This document shows positions 34,691 through 45,679 of a stretch of DNA of 64,000 nucleotides, in pieces. Location: assembly GCF_001411555.2 (NCBI RefSeq), contig NC_049909.1, positions 17,966,623 through 18,030,622 on the forward strand. The letters are read 5' to 3'. The stretch comes from Juglans regia (lineage: Eukaryota; Streptophyta; Magnoliopsida; Fagales; Juglandaceae). Positions within the stretch are counted from its first letter, which is position 1. Each line of letters begins with the position of its first letter. A program made the position numbers and the translations under genes. The notes under the pieces are model-generated. The model searched no databases and was not told the DNA's origin. It was given only the letters and a program-made list of their open reading frames with translations.

Positions 34691-37600
34691 CTAGTATATC
34701 TCATCATCTGGAACATCGGGAGTCAAGAACTTCCTTGGATCTTTACTAATTTCCTCGTAATTCAGTCTGGCTTTCACCCTTTCTGGCACAGGCATTAGAG
34801 GAATAATGCTATCCCCATCAATAACTCCATCAATTATTCCATATTCAACTGCTTCTATAGGGGACATGTAACGATCCCTATCAATGTCTTTTAGGACTTG
34901 TTCAAATGAGCGATTGGTGGATTCTGAAATAATTCTTGTGACATTATTTTTATTATGCATGACTTCTCGAGCTTGAATTTCCACATCTATTGCTTGGCCG
35001 CTAGCACCTCCAAGAGGTTGATGAATCATAATCCTTGTATTGGGCATTGCCAGACGCTTGCCTTTAGTGCCACCTCCAAGGATTATGGAAGCCGTAGATG
35101 CTGCAATGCCGAGGGCGACTGTGGAAACATCGGCCCTCACAAGCTGTACGACATCATAAATGGCCATTGTAGCACTGGTACACAGATAATAACAGCAAAA
35201 TAAAATGAGCCAGTATAAAAAATTTGAAGTGGGATAGCCAAGAAACCAAGTTATTATCAAACAAGATGTCAGCAAAAGTGGAAATTCCATCAAGGAAACA
35301 TACTTTCCTAGGTTATAATTGGTTGAGTTTGAGACTGAAAAAAATTTTTTTTTGATAAGTAATAAGTTATTTTATTGATATGAAAGAGGCATAGCCCAGG
35401 TACACTAGAAGTATACATGTGAATACACCAATTAGTGACTCGAAACAGTTACAAGGAAATCATGAAAACTAAGACCATTCAAATCAAGAGCAATGGCCCA
35501 CACAAACAAGGTCTTCCAGAAAAAGTTCCTAAACTCTTCCAAAGAGCGTTCATGATCCTCAAAAAGTCTCTCATTACGTTCGTTCCAAATACACCAGAAA
35601 ATACATATAGGAACCATCTTCCACACTGCTGCAATTTGTGCTGTTCCTGAGATCCCATTCCAGCTTGCTAACAAGTCAACCACCCTACCCGGCATCCCCC
35701 ATGCTAATCCCATTCTACTGAAAAAATTAGTCCATATATCTCGAGCAAACTCACAATGAAGAAGTAAATGGTCCACCGTTTCCCCACTTTTTCTGCACAA
35801 ACAGCACCAGTCCATAATAATAAGGCCACGTCTTCTAAGATTATCAAAGGTCAGAATCTTCCCTAGAGCTGCCGTCCACACAAAAAATGCAGCCTTTGTC
35901 GGTGCTTTAGTCCTCCAGATATTCTTCCAAGGGAAAATATGCCTTTGGTGCATATTAATGGATTCATAAAAAGAGCTTACCGAAAATTTCCCTTTCCTAG
36001 AGGGGCACCAAACCATCGTATCTTCCAAAGTGGCAGCAGTGGTAATGTTGTACAGCATGCTCAGAAATCCCACCAGCTCATTCACTTCCCAATCGTGTGC
36101 ATCCCGAGTGAGGTTGATAGTCCACTCCTGTGTGCCTTGGTTAAGAACCCGCAAGTCAGCCACCATAGCTTCTTTTTCCCGTGCAATTCTGAAAATCATA
36201 GGATAAGCATCCTTCAAGGCCGTGTTTCCCAACCACACATCTTGCCAAAAGCTGATCCTACTACCATCCCCCAAACGCAAACGAGTGTTACTAGCAAAAG
36301 AGCCCCATCCTTTTCGAATAAACTTCCATAGCCCCACTCTATATGTCCCCCTACCCTCTTTAGAACACCAACCCCCTCTTTCACTTCCATACTTCATATC
36401 CACCACCCCTTTCCATAAAGCCCCCCTCTCATGGTTATAACGCCATAACCATTTCCCTAATAGGGCCTTATTGAACGCCCTCACATTCCGGACCCCCAAC
36501 CCACCGTCTCTCAAAGGGGAACATACCTTTTCCCACCCTACTAGATGGAACTTACGCTCATCTCCTAACCCACTCCACAAAAAATCCCGTTGAAGTTTCT
36601 CTATTCGAGAAGCAATACTTGCGGGGAGGGGAAATAAAGATAAGTAATAAGTGGGGAGATTGGATAAGATACTCTTCATAAGTGTGATTCGCCCCCCTTT
36701 AGAGAGATACAACCTTTTCCACCCGGCCAACCTACGCTCAAATTTTTCCAGCACCCCTTCCCAAATTGTCTTTGCTTTGAAAGAAGCCCCCAACGGTAAC
36801 CCAAGGTACTTCAATGGCAACGAAACAACCCCACATCCCAAAATATTCGCCAACCCTCTAATATTTCTGACTTCTCCAACCGCAACCATCTCCGTCTTTG
36901 CAAGATTAATCTTCAACCCGGATACCGCTTCAAAACATAGTAAGATGGCCTTCAAAGATTGTATATGCCCTTCATTTGCCTCACAAAAAAGCAAAGTGTC
37001 ATCTGCAAACAATAGATGAGAAATAATAGTGGAACCATGGGTATCTCCCACTGAGAAACCTGAAAAAAATTCTCCTTCTACTGCCGCCGACACCATACGA
37101 CTTAGAGCCTCCATAACTAAGACAAATAAGAGAGGTGATAGAGGGTCACCTTGTCGCAGCCCCCTCGAACTATGAAAAAAACCCACGGGATCACCGTTTA
37201 TCAGAACCGAGAAGTGAACCGATGACACACAGTATCTCATCCACTTCCTCCATTTTTCCCCAAACCCACATCTCCTCAGCATGTACATCAAAAAATCCCA
37301 ATTTACATGATCATAAGCCTTCTCCATATTGAGTTTGCATAAGATACCTGGATCTCCCGACTTGAGCCTGCTGTCCAAACATTCATTAGCTATAAGAACC
37401 GAGTCCAAAATTTGTCTCCCCCTCACAAAAGCATTTTGAGACTTAGAGATAATCTTCTCCATGACCGTGCTCATCCTGTTAGCAAGAGTTTTGGCAAGTA
37501 TCTTATACACACTGCCCACAAGACTGATCGGTCTAAAATCTTGTACCTCTCTTGCACCGGCCTTTTTAGGGACTAGTGCAATAAAAGTAGCATTTAAGCT

Positions 37601-39928
37601 TTTCTCAAATCTTCCATGACTGAAAAATTCCTGAAAAACCAGCATTACGTCCTCTCGCACCACCTCCCAACAAACCTGGAAAAAAGCCATTGTGAATCCA
37701 TCCGGGCCTGGAGCTTTATCTTTGTTCATATTTCTGATTACTTGTTTTACCTCTTCCTCCTCAAATGGTCTCTCCACCCAATCCATGCTATATTGGTCAA
37801 TTACCTCAAAAGCTAAACCATCTATTGTGGGCCTCCATGGATAAGGTTCCTCTAACAAAAGTTCAAAATGCCCTACCACATGTTCTTTTATCTCACCCTG
37901 ATCTGAAGATACATCTCCATCTATGCTCAAAGACTCAATGTAGTTAAACCTCCTATGTGCATTGGCCATGCGATGAAAGAACTTTGTGTTTTTATCCCCC
38001 TCCCGAAGCCACAAGGCCCTTGACTTTTGTCTCCATGAAATTTCCTCCATTAAAGTCAATCTTTCCAATTCAGCAACTACCTGACCTTTTCTGATATTTT
38101 CTTCCCCTACACCCTCCAGACCTTGTAACTCCTGAAACAAACTCTTCTTTTGTAAAGTTACATCACCAACTACCTGTTCATTCCAAATCTTCAAGTCCTT
38201 CTTCAAAGCTTTCAACTTTCCAGCCAGTACATAACTCGGATTGCCCTCAAAAAGGTATGAATTCCACCATTGCCTGACCATCTCCACAAATCCATCCATC
38301 CATCGGATTCCCCTCCCGAGTTTGTTGTGACATACACTGTACTATAGATCCTAACAGTGCTATTGACACCTATTGACACCCCTAATTTTTAAAAGTGCTA
38401 TTGACACCTATTGTGAGTCCCGTATCACGTCAGATATGCTTTCCCACCACAATAGAAAAATATTAGAACTAATTTAAGCAAGAATAAAGACCAAATCATT
38501 AATTGGTTTAAGTGCAAAAAAAAAAATCATTGCAGATGCGACAGACGAGGAAGGAAAGTTGGGCAGAGGCAGAGGGAATTCGTCGAATGATATGGCAGTT
38601 GCAAAAATGATAGCAGTGTGGTGAATTGGAGGGTGGCGGGTTGGGATGAGAGTGAAGACACTGAAGAGAAGTGAGCGGCCTCATGGCGGAAGTGGATGGA
38701 GCAAATGCGATTCCCGTACAACGGATTGTCCATGCAATTTGTGAATGGATGGTGGCATCAAACTTTGGTGACTTCCAATACAAGCTGACTAATGGGATGG
38801 AACCAATCGTGGCAGTATGATTCACTGAACTGAGACCGAGGCTACTCTGGTCATATGGGCAATAAATGAATAATAACCATTCTAGAGGAATTATAGACAC
38901 CGTAAAATCACAGCTCAAGCAGCCTCACTATAATAATGTAGCACCAGAAAGTTACAAAGGCAAAAAATGATAACTTTATACTTGGGCTTTCCCAGACCCA
39001 ATTCACATTGTGTAAAACCACGTCAACATATCATGACATTAGTAATGATAGTATCAAGCACTCAATCAACCGTTAAATATATTTGAAAATGAACATATCC
39101 AACACTTGAATGGCTGCTTCAGTAACAATATAGAATGTAGAATGGTGCTTGTGTGTGTGTGGAGATACCCTGAAAACTATCCTTACGCATTCATGCCAAG
39201 GTATTTTGCCCAAAAATTCGGGGTTTACTTAAAAAAGAGAGCATCTTTAGCTCGTTGAATTCTCTGTGAATTAATCTACCTCTTCACTACTAACGTCAAA
39301 TGCCACTTTTCAGTTTTCACAGAAGTCAGATAGGACTAATCGGCTAAGTTGAATTAACCCTTTTCATCTGCTCAGCCTATCAAACTAATCAGGTAAAGTG
39401 TAGTTAACCCTTTCCTCTTATCTATTTTCTTCGTCAACCAAAAGGAAAATGACACAAAAAAAAATTTGACCTCAAAGCGCCGCCAGGGGAATTGATAAAG
39501 AGGCGGATATCCTTAGTGTGGTCCTGAGCATCCAACAGAAGTAGCTGACTGATAATGGCGTCGGCCACGAAGTCATCGATGCTGCTCCCCAAGAACACAA
39601 TCCTCTCCCTGAGCAAGAGCCCCATGGCGTCGGTTTCGGCGCCTCTCATAGCGATCGCCGGGGTCTGCGGAGGCGCACCCGAGAGTTCGAAAGTAGCATG
39701 GGTCCCTTCTCGGGGCCGTAGCTGAGCTTCGAGGGCTAGGGATTTGGGGGGTTTGGGAGCGTAGGTGTGGAGGGAATTGTGAATGGAGCTTCTGGGATGG
39801 CGCGAGGTAGTGAAGGGTATTAGGGGCTTGAATGGGGAGAAGTGGAGGGAGGATTTGGGGCGAGAGAGGAAGTGAGAGCATAGTAGGGAAGACGACGGAG
39901 ACGAGGATGGGACCGAGAGGAAATCCAT
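34691..39928 (-). CDS. CLPP4: Plastid Clp protease catalytic subunit CLPP4
   Basis: This is a nuclear-encoded serine protease subunit of the chloroplast ClpPR core, which with Hsp100 chaperones degrades stromal proteins. Two exons, 39928-39471 and 35174-34691, join in phase (AG|T, Ser153) to give 313 aa. Residues 1 to about 80 are Ser/Pro-rich without acidic patches, as expected of a transit peptide. The mature part begins near [20 protein letters not shown] and contains [14 protein letters not shown] and LFINSPGG. The catalytic triad is present by count: Ser179 (GIAAST), His204 (MIHQPLGG) and Asp253 (DRDRYMSP). The C-terminus [12 protein letters not shown] is the CLPP4 tail I remember from Arabidopsis, which separates it from CLPP3, CLPP5 and CLPP6. 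The 4.3-kb intron contains a LINE. The start at 39928 is the first ATG in this frame after the upstream non-coding sequence. Confidence 0.95.
35345..38310 (-). mobile_element. L1-type LINE in the CLPP4 intron, 5'-truncated
   Basis: It is read in the same direction as CLPP4. The open frame 38299-35432 is followed by a 3' UTR with AATAAA (35376-35371) and an A tail at 35353-35345. The endonuclease domain of full elements is missing, so the copy is 5'-truncated near 38310. I could not find a convincing target duplication. Confidence 0.9.
35432..38299 (-). CDS. LINE reverse transcriptase, uninterrupted ORF of about 955 codons
   Basis: The protein has the plant L1 order. An N-terminal region ([26 protein letters not shown]) leads to reverse transcriptase with [41 protein letters not shown] and the catalytic FADD ([11 protein letters not shown], about residue 445). 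A linker ([22 protein letters not shown]) leads to the zf-RVT domain with [18 protein letters not shown] near the C-terminus. No stop or frameshift breaks it, which points to a fairly recent insertion. The endonuclease is absent and no RNase H follows. The first Met may not be the natural start because the 5' end is cut. Confidence 0.9.
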   Translation of the reverse strand: MDGFVEMVRQWWNSYLFEGNPSYVLAGKLKALKKDLKIWNEQVVGDVTLQKKSLFQELQGLEGVGEENIRKGQVVAELERLTLMEEISWRQKSRALWLREGDKNTKFFHRMANAHRRFNYIESLSIDGDVSSDQGEIKEHVVGHFELLLEEPYPWRPTIDGLAFEVIDQYSMDWVERPFEEEEVKQVIRNMNKDKAPGPDGFTMAFFQVCWEVVREDVMLVFQEFFSHGRFEKSLNATFIALVPKKAGAREVQDFRPISLVGSVYKILAKTLANRMSTVMEKIISKSQNAFVRGRQILDSVLIANECLDSRLKSGDPGILCKLNMEKAYDHVNWDFLMYMLRRCGFGEKWRKWMRYCVSSVHFSVLINGDPVGFFHSSRGLRQGDPLSPLLFVLVMEALSRMVSAAVEGEFFSGFSVGDTHGSTIISHLLFADDTLLFCEANEGHIQSLKAILLCFEAVSGLKINLAKTEMVAVGEVRNIRGLANILGCGVVSLPLKYLGLPLGASFKAKTIWEGVLEKFERRLAGWKRLYLSKGGRITLMKSILSNLPTYYLSLFPLPASIASRIEKLQRDFLWSGLGDERKFHLVGWEKVCSPLRDGGLGVRNVRAFNKALLGKWLWRYNHERGALWKGVVDMKYGSERGGWCSKEGRGTYRVGLWKFIRKGWGSFASNTRLRLGDGSRISFWQDVWLGNTALKDAYPMIFRIAREKEAMVADLRVLNQGTQEWTINLTRDAHDWEVNELVGFLSMLYNITTAATLEDTMVWCPSRKGKFSVSSFYESINMHQRHIFPWKNIWRTKAPTKAAFFVWTAALGKILTFDNLRRRGLIIMDWCCLCRKSGETVDHLLLHCEFARDIWTNFFSRMGLAWGMPGRVVDLLASWNGISGTAQIAAVWKMVPICIFWCIWNERNERLFEDHERSLEEFRNFFWKTLFVWAIALDLNGLSFHDFLVTVSSH
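38311..39470. other. Upstream part of the CLPP4 intron
   Basis: A direct repeat GTGCTATTGACACCTATTG occurs twice at about 38358-38412, the remains of a small repeat. The stretch 38530-38900 has more balanced base composition than its surroundings, but I could not match it to a gene. The remainder is ordinary intron. Confidence 0.35.
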
Positions 39929-41259
39929 GGCGGGCTCTGAGGTATGGAGTGAAACGCCGAGTAACCGAGGAGAGATGTACCTCGCCGAGCAACGGAATGA
40001 CTTCAAATTTTTTAAAATTTATTTTTTCAAAAGTAATACACAAATTATCAAAACACCGTTTAACGTCTCCAATCAAGATGTAAGATTCAAGATTTTAAAT
40101 AGAATTATTTATAGTATATATTTCCCATGATATATCATTAGAAATTAAACAAAAATATTCTTAGGTGATATAATTTCAATGGTTAAATTTATTTATTTTA
40201 AAAAAGATATGTTTGAATTGAGATGTCAAATAATACTTTGGTTATTTTAGAGTCCTTTGATAAATTGGAATATAAATCCAGATATGGTTGAACTTTCTTA
40301 AGTCATTACAAATAGTATTAGAGTTAATCTATTACTATATATAAAAATTGATTCATATAATTCCTACGTGACATTCTACTCATAAAAGTAGGCATTCTAT
40401 CCATTAAATTTGAAGTGTTATATTTATAAAACGATAAACATTTTAAAAATAATGTTTCATTATGAACTATTGTAACTTTTAAGTTTCATTTCTTTTCTTA
40501 CATATAAAGATATAAACTGATTCAGGACTCTATCCAAAAGCACTAATTCAACATTTATATTATTTTGTATTTTAAGCGGAGTCATATGACTCCGATATAA
40601 CATTATATTCATAAAATAGACATTCTACCCATTAAATTTGAAGTGTAATGTTTATGGAACGGTAATCATTTTAAAGCAATGTTTCATTATGAACTATTGT
40701 AATTTTTAAGTTTCATTTCTTTTCTTATATATAAATATATAAAAACTGATTCAAGCCTCCACCCAAAGGCACTACTAGTTCAACCTTTATATTATTTCGT
40801 CAAATAAACCGCTCTATAAACTATTTCGAATTTCTCCACTATAAAATCCGGTCTATTTCTAAATCTCAACAATCTGAGCATTGCGCAGATTATAGGCTCG
40901 TTTTAGAATAATTTGAGATGCAAGTCATGCCAATTGCCAAGTCAATGTGTGTGGGGTGTGTGCAATAAATAGTGGCTAATAAGAAGAATTATTCAGATAA
41001 TTCCAATTAAACATTTTGAAACTAAGATTACAACTACTACGGGACAATGCTATTATTGAATCCTTTTGTTTTGTGATATTTGAATGTTTAGATCCTAATC
41101 TGGTAAAGCTTTCCCTCTCATTTACTTACAACATAGCCATCTCGCCTCACAGTCGCTCCACCAAAACTTTCCTCCCTAATCGAATTTCTTTGTAATCGCT
41201 ATCTTCTTCCTCTTCCTTTATAATTGTCTCTAGATTTTATTTATTTATTTATTTTTTAA
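39929..41259. other. CLPP4 upstream region with a tandem duplication
   Basis: The first 300 bases hold the CLPP4 promoter and leader; the core box is not clear. The rest is the duplication described at 40345-40800 and AT-rich sequence with CT-rich patches near 41110-41230. No gene is supported. Confidence 0.4.
40345..40800. repeat. Direct duplication, period about 228 bp
   Basis: CATTCTATCCATTAAATTTG at 40393 recurs as CATTCTACCCATTAAATTTG at 40621. TTCATTATGAACTATTGTAA, AAGTTTCATTTCTTTTCTTA and a final AACTGATTCA also occur in both copies. The copies differ at several positions. Between them is the perfect 18-bp palindrome CGGAGTCATATGACTCCG (40577-40594). Confidence 0.8.
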
Positions 41260-43110
41260 TAAGTATTAAGATATTTTATTTATCAAAGAGTAGGCATAGT
41301 CCAGGTACACCGGAAGTATACATGTGAATACACCTATTTAGGAACTAAAAACAGTTACAAAGAAATCATGGAAGTTGAGACCATTCATATCTAAAGCAAT
41401 AGCCCACATAAATAAAGTCTTCCACATAAAACTCCTAAACTCTTCCAAGGAGCGTTCATGATCCTCAAAATGTCTATCGTTTCTTTCACTCCAAATGCAC
41501 TGAAGAATACATAAAGGAGCCATCTTCCGCACAACTGCTATATGTGGTGTCCCAGTAATCCCTCTCCAACTTGCTAGTAGTTTCACCACACTTCTCGGCA
41601 TTACCCATGCAATTCTCATTCTACTGAAGAAATAATTCCAAATTTCTCTTGCAAACTCACAATGTAAGAGTAGATGGTCCACCGATTTGCCACTATTTCT
41701 ACACATACAGTATCAATCTGTGATAATTAAACCACGTCTTCTAAGATTATCAATAGTCAAAATCTTCCCTAAAGCTGTTGTCCAGACAAAGAAAGCAACC
41801 TTTGTAGGTACCTTATTTCTCCAAATGTTCTTCCAAGGAAAATTCTACCTATGTTGTATGGTAGATGATTCATAGAATGAGTGTACAGAAAAAATCCATT
41901 TCCTAGAAGGTCTCCATTCCATCTCATCTTCATTTGCAACAGCAATATCAGCAGTATACAACAAGTTAAGAAACTCCAACAGCTCTACCACTTCCCAATC
42001 ATGTGTATCTCGAGTAAGGCTAATGTTCCATTCTCGTGTGCCATGAGTTATAACCCGCAAGTCAACCACCATAGCTTCTTTGTCCCATGTAATTCTGAAT
42101 ATAGTGGGATAAGCCTCCTTCAACGCCATGTCTCCCACCCACACATCATACCAAAAGTTGATCCTATTGACATTCCCCAAACACCGCCGAGTATGTTTCC
42201 GTATATACTTCCATAACCCCACACCATATGCCCCTCTCCCCTCTCTAGAACCCCCCCTTCCTCCCGGGGTACTTCCATACTTCATGTCTATCACCCCTTT
42301 CCACAAAACTCCCCTCTCATTATTATTATAGCGCCACAACCATTTTCCCAATAGAACCTTATTAAAGGCCCTCATATTACGGACTCCCAATCCTCCATCT
42401 CACACCTTTTCCCACCCAATTAAGTGAAATTTAAACTCATCTCCTATTCCACCCCACAAGAAGTCACGATAAAGTTTCTCTATTCTATTTGCAATGCTGG
42501 TGGGGAAAGGAAAAATAGACAAAAAGTATGTGAGAAGGTTTGATAGAGTGCTCTTAATAAGAGTGATCCGCCCTCCTTTAGTTAAATACAATTTTTTCCA
42601 CCTAGCCAACCTACGCTCTATTTTCTCCACCACCTCCTCCCAAATTGGTTTAGCCTTAAAAGAAGCCCCCAATGGAAGACCGAGATACCTCAATGGCAAC
42701 GAAGAAACCACACATCCCAGAATGTTCGCCAACCCCCTAATGTTACTTACCTCACCCACTGCAACCATCTCTGTCTTACAAAGGTTAATCTTCAACCCGG
42801 ATACCGCTTCAAAACAAAGTAAGATAGCCTTCAAAGATTGTACATGTCCTGCATTTGCCTCACAAAACAGAAATGGGTCATCCGCAAACAAAAGGTGGGA
42901 AATAATGATGGACCCATGATTAATATCTCCCGTTGAAAATCCTGAAAAAAAATCCCCCATCTACCGCAGCCGACACCATTCTACTTAGGGTTTCCATGAC
43001 TAGAACAAATAAAAGGGGTGATAATGGATCCCCTCGTCTTAGGCCCCTCGAAAAATTAAAGAAACCCACAGGGTCACCATTTACCAATACTGAGACACAT
43101 TTTGTTATAA
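41260..43110 (-). pseudogene. Second LINE copy, truncated and frameshifted
   Basis: It is the same family and orientation as the LINE in CLPP4. Shared blocks are [20 protein letters not shown] (start), [48 protein letters not shown] and, at the end, [13 protein letters not shown] with KTLFMWAIALDMNGL. The frame breaks near 42950, 42400 and 41845. It begins inside the reverse transcriptase domain, so more of the 5' end is missing. The tail is an A-rich AATAAATAAATAAAA run near 41235-41262. Confidence 0.85.
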
Positions 43111-43437
43111 CTGAGTTTTCATTCATGATATTAAAAATTAAAAAAAAAACTTTCATACAAGAAGAAATCACAAGATGTCGCTCTTGCATGCTCTCTATGT
43201 ACCTGTTTCATGACAGTTAGCCCTAAAATAGCGTTACAATATAAAATACCAGGACATTAGCAGGAAATCACAATGTAAAATCAAGACATTGAAACTCAAA
43301 AGAAAAAAAAAAAAAAACACTCTAGTTAAGAAAGTCTTACAAAGATGCGATTATGGTATCGTATAGCACAAAAAGTCATACAACTCCAAAGCAGTCAGGA
43401 TGGCAAGTAGTCACTCTTCCACACTTCTATCAAGGCA
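43111..43437. other. Short gene-free stretch, likely 3' UTR of the ankyrin gene
   Basis: A poly(A)/poly(T) run near 43295-43320 is the only notable content. Confidence 0.4.
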
Positions 43438-45679
43438 TCACAAGTTTTCTTCATCTTCTTGTGCATCATCTGCACTTAAAAGGTGATTGAGTGCAACTCG
43501 TGCCTTTTTTGGTTCTGATGAGGCTTCATTTCTATCATCTTGATCACCCTTCCGCTTCACCCCTTCACCATCCAGTTCATCGTTTTCGTCGTGTACAACG
43601 GAAGGAGCTCCATCATCAGGATTTTCTTCTTTTTCTTGCACAGATGGCTTCGGGTCAGATTCTTCAGCCTTCTCTCTACCATTCAGATCTCCTTTCATGG
43701 GCGACCTTTCGCACTCCTCCAGAAAGGAGCGAATTTCTTCATTGCTAGCAAGATCAATGGGAGTCTTCCCTGACTTTGTCTTGATGCTAAGACTTGCACC
43801 TTTCCTTACCAAGTACTTGACAAGTTCTGAGTGGGATCCTTGGACAGCATAGTGTAATGGAGTCAGGCCCTTGCGAGTAGAAGCTTTAGCAGAGGCACCT
43901 GACGAAAGTAGAGTTCGTACGACTTCTAAATGACCCTTTTGGGCAGCAAAGTGAATTGCACCCATGTCATCCATGGCAGCGGCACCGACATCAGCCTTGT
44001 TCTTGCAGAGATAACTCACCACCTCTGCTTGGCCAGACCATGCAGCTAAATGCAGTCTATGATCAAGGTTGCTTGTGTCAAAGAAACAAAATCTGATTGC
44101 AAGAATACTAAATGATGGATACAAGTTTCACTAATAAGTCTCTGCCCATTAGTAAGTGAATTCCTCCCAGTACTCGAATAGTAGCCGCTCTATGTTATTT
44201 ATAAGTTGCAAAGCTGACAGGGAAACAAATTAATGGCCAGTGGAAGATACTGGAGTAAAGAGTACATCAAGCCAAGATTAACAGATAGAGTACATGATGA
44301 ACTTAGCATCTTAATAATACTATGTATTTTGAGAGATAATGGGACCCCCCTGCACTTGCATTTGACTGTCCAGGTTCTCCCAAAGAATAAAATTTTTTTA
44401 AAAAAAAAACACTTCAAAGAGTTCATCTCATATGGCACAACTACTTATGCCAGTGTTGTATAAGTATTTTTTTTATCTATCACCATAGCCAGTATCAAAT
44501 CCATCTTCCAATCCTCTTGTTTTTACTGGTTAAATTCCTCTCTTTTTGTTGTTGTGATAAAAGAATTAAGATGAGAGGCAATGAGAGCATAAAAAAGGGC
44601 GAGATTTGGAAGTCTGGATTTTGTAAGGAGACAATTTTATTTTCTCGTGGTCTTTAAATACCCCCACGTTGCTATTTGGAGGTCCAATGGGACTCCGTAA
44701 AACATCAAATATCAACAAACATGATGGCATCGACAAGTCCCCCAAATAACAAGAAATGGCACTTAAGAACACAACAGAGACACAAATAACCTTGACAAGT
44801 CTATAGGGTCTTCTCACCCTTACAAAGTAATTTAATTTCATCGATATATATTGCCAGAAAAGTATGTTTTTGAAAACTAATGTTTTTATCATAGTGACCA
44901 TCTACGATCGACAAATGCACAAATAGGTCTCAAAGCGACAGCCATGTCTAAGTAGATTCTCCAATAAATCATGAGCAAGCCATTCCAATTTCCAAATCCC
45001 AAAAACACAATTCAAAGATGCATGGGGAGATTAAACAGAAAGACCCGACAAAATTCGGTACGAAATTCTTTATTTTCCCAGCCATTGCTGTTGTAACACA
45101 AAATTCCCGGAAGAAACTGCAACCAAGTCCCTCATTAATGAGTGAAAACTCGGCAGCTTCTCCTATCATCTGTGATCCCTTCCCTCGATAAGTTATGATC
45201 ACGGTGTAAACTTAAACTAGAGATTTATGAAAGTAGAAACATATAGCAGCCCCCAAACTTTTATTTTAAAGTGAATTAAAGGCCGCAAACAATTTTATTA
45301 TCCAATAGAAAGAAAATTACGAACTGGGTAATATCGAGTTTTCTATCGCTCACCTCATGGTCACTCAAAATAGAAATAACAATACTAACGAGACAGATAA
45401 ACTTCGTAATTTTATTTATCTAAAAATAACTTAAAGACTCCAGAAAGTATATCTCTTCCACCATTAGGTTTTCTCGGGAACCAAACAAGACACAAGCAAG
45501 AATCCAACTAAAGCAACCAAAAAAGGGTGGAGAAGAGGATACGGAGTTCTAGAGTGCTTATCCCTGGAATTGACTGCCAAAGGGTTTGTGCTCAATATTA
45601 ATTGCACCGCATTCAGGTCACCGGACCGAGCCGCGTTGTGAAGATCTCCGCCGGTGCCCGATTTCTGAGGATTCCCCAT
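43438..45679 (-). CDS. Ankyrin-repeat protein with acidic, NLS-bearing tail
   Basis: Two exons, 45679-45543 and 44056-43438, join at ACT CC|A (T-P-L-H-L) across a 1.5-kb GT-AG intron and give 251 aa. The N-terminal half carries about four ankyrin repeats: DLHNAARSGDLNAVQLIL, RTPLHLAAWSGQAEVVSYL, GAIHFAAQKGHLEVVRTLL and LTPLHYAVQGSHSELVKYL, with a last partial repeat KTPIDLASNEEIRSFLEECE. Each shows the TPLH/A-A/G-H signature. The C-terminal third is acidic and low-complexity (VHDENDELDGEGV, DDAQEDEENL) and contains basic clusters VKRKGD and PKKAR that could direct nuclear import. Ankyrin repeats bind other proteins; the partner is unknown. A conserved plant homologue exists as I recall, but I will not assign a name. 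Confidence 0.9.

Noticed and set aside
35435..37947. Several plus-strand open frames opposite the LINE
   Set aside because: They are the antisense of the reverse transcriptase and have proline/serine-rich shadows without domains.
35270..38345. A target-site duplication for the CLPP4 LINE (GAGTTTG on both sides)
   Set aside because: Only 7 bases match and the flanks diverge at once; this could be chance.
38508..38918. 136-codon minus-strand frame in the CLPP4 intron
   Set aside because: No family character; recorded only as a balanced-composition island.
39573..40076. 167-codon frame overlapping CLPP4 exon 1
   Set aside because: Another frame of the same strand; the CLPP4 frame has the conserved ClpP motifs and a phase-correct splice.
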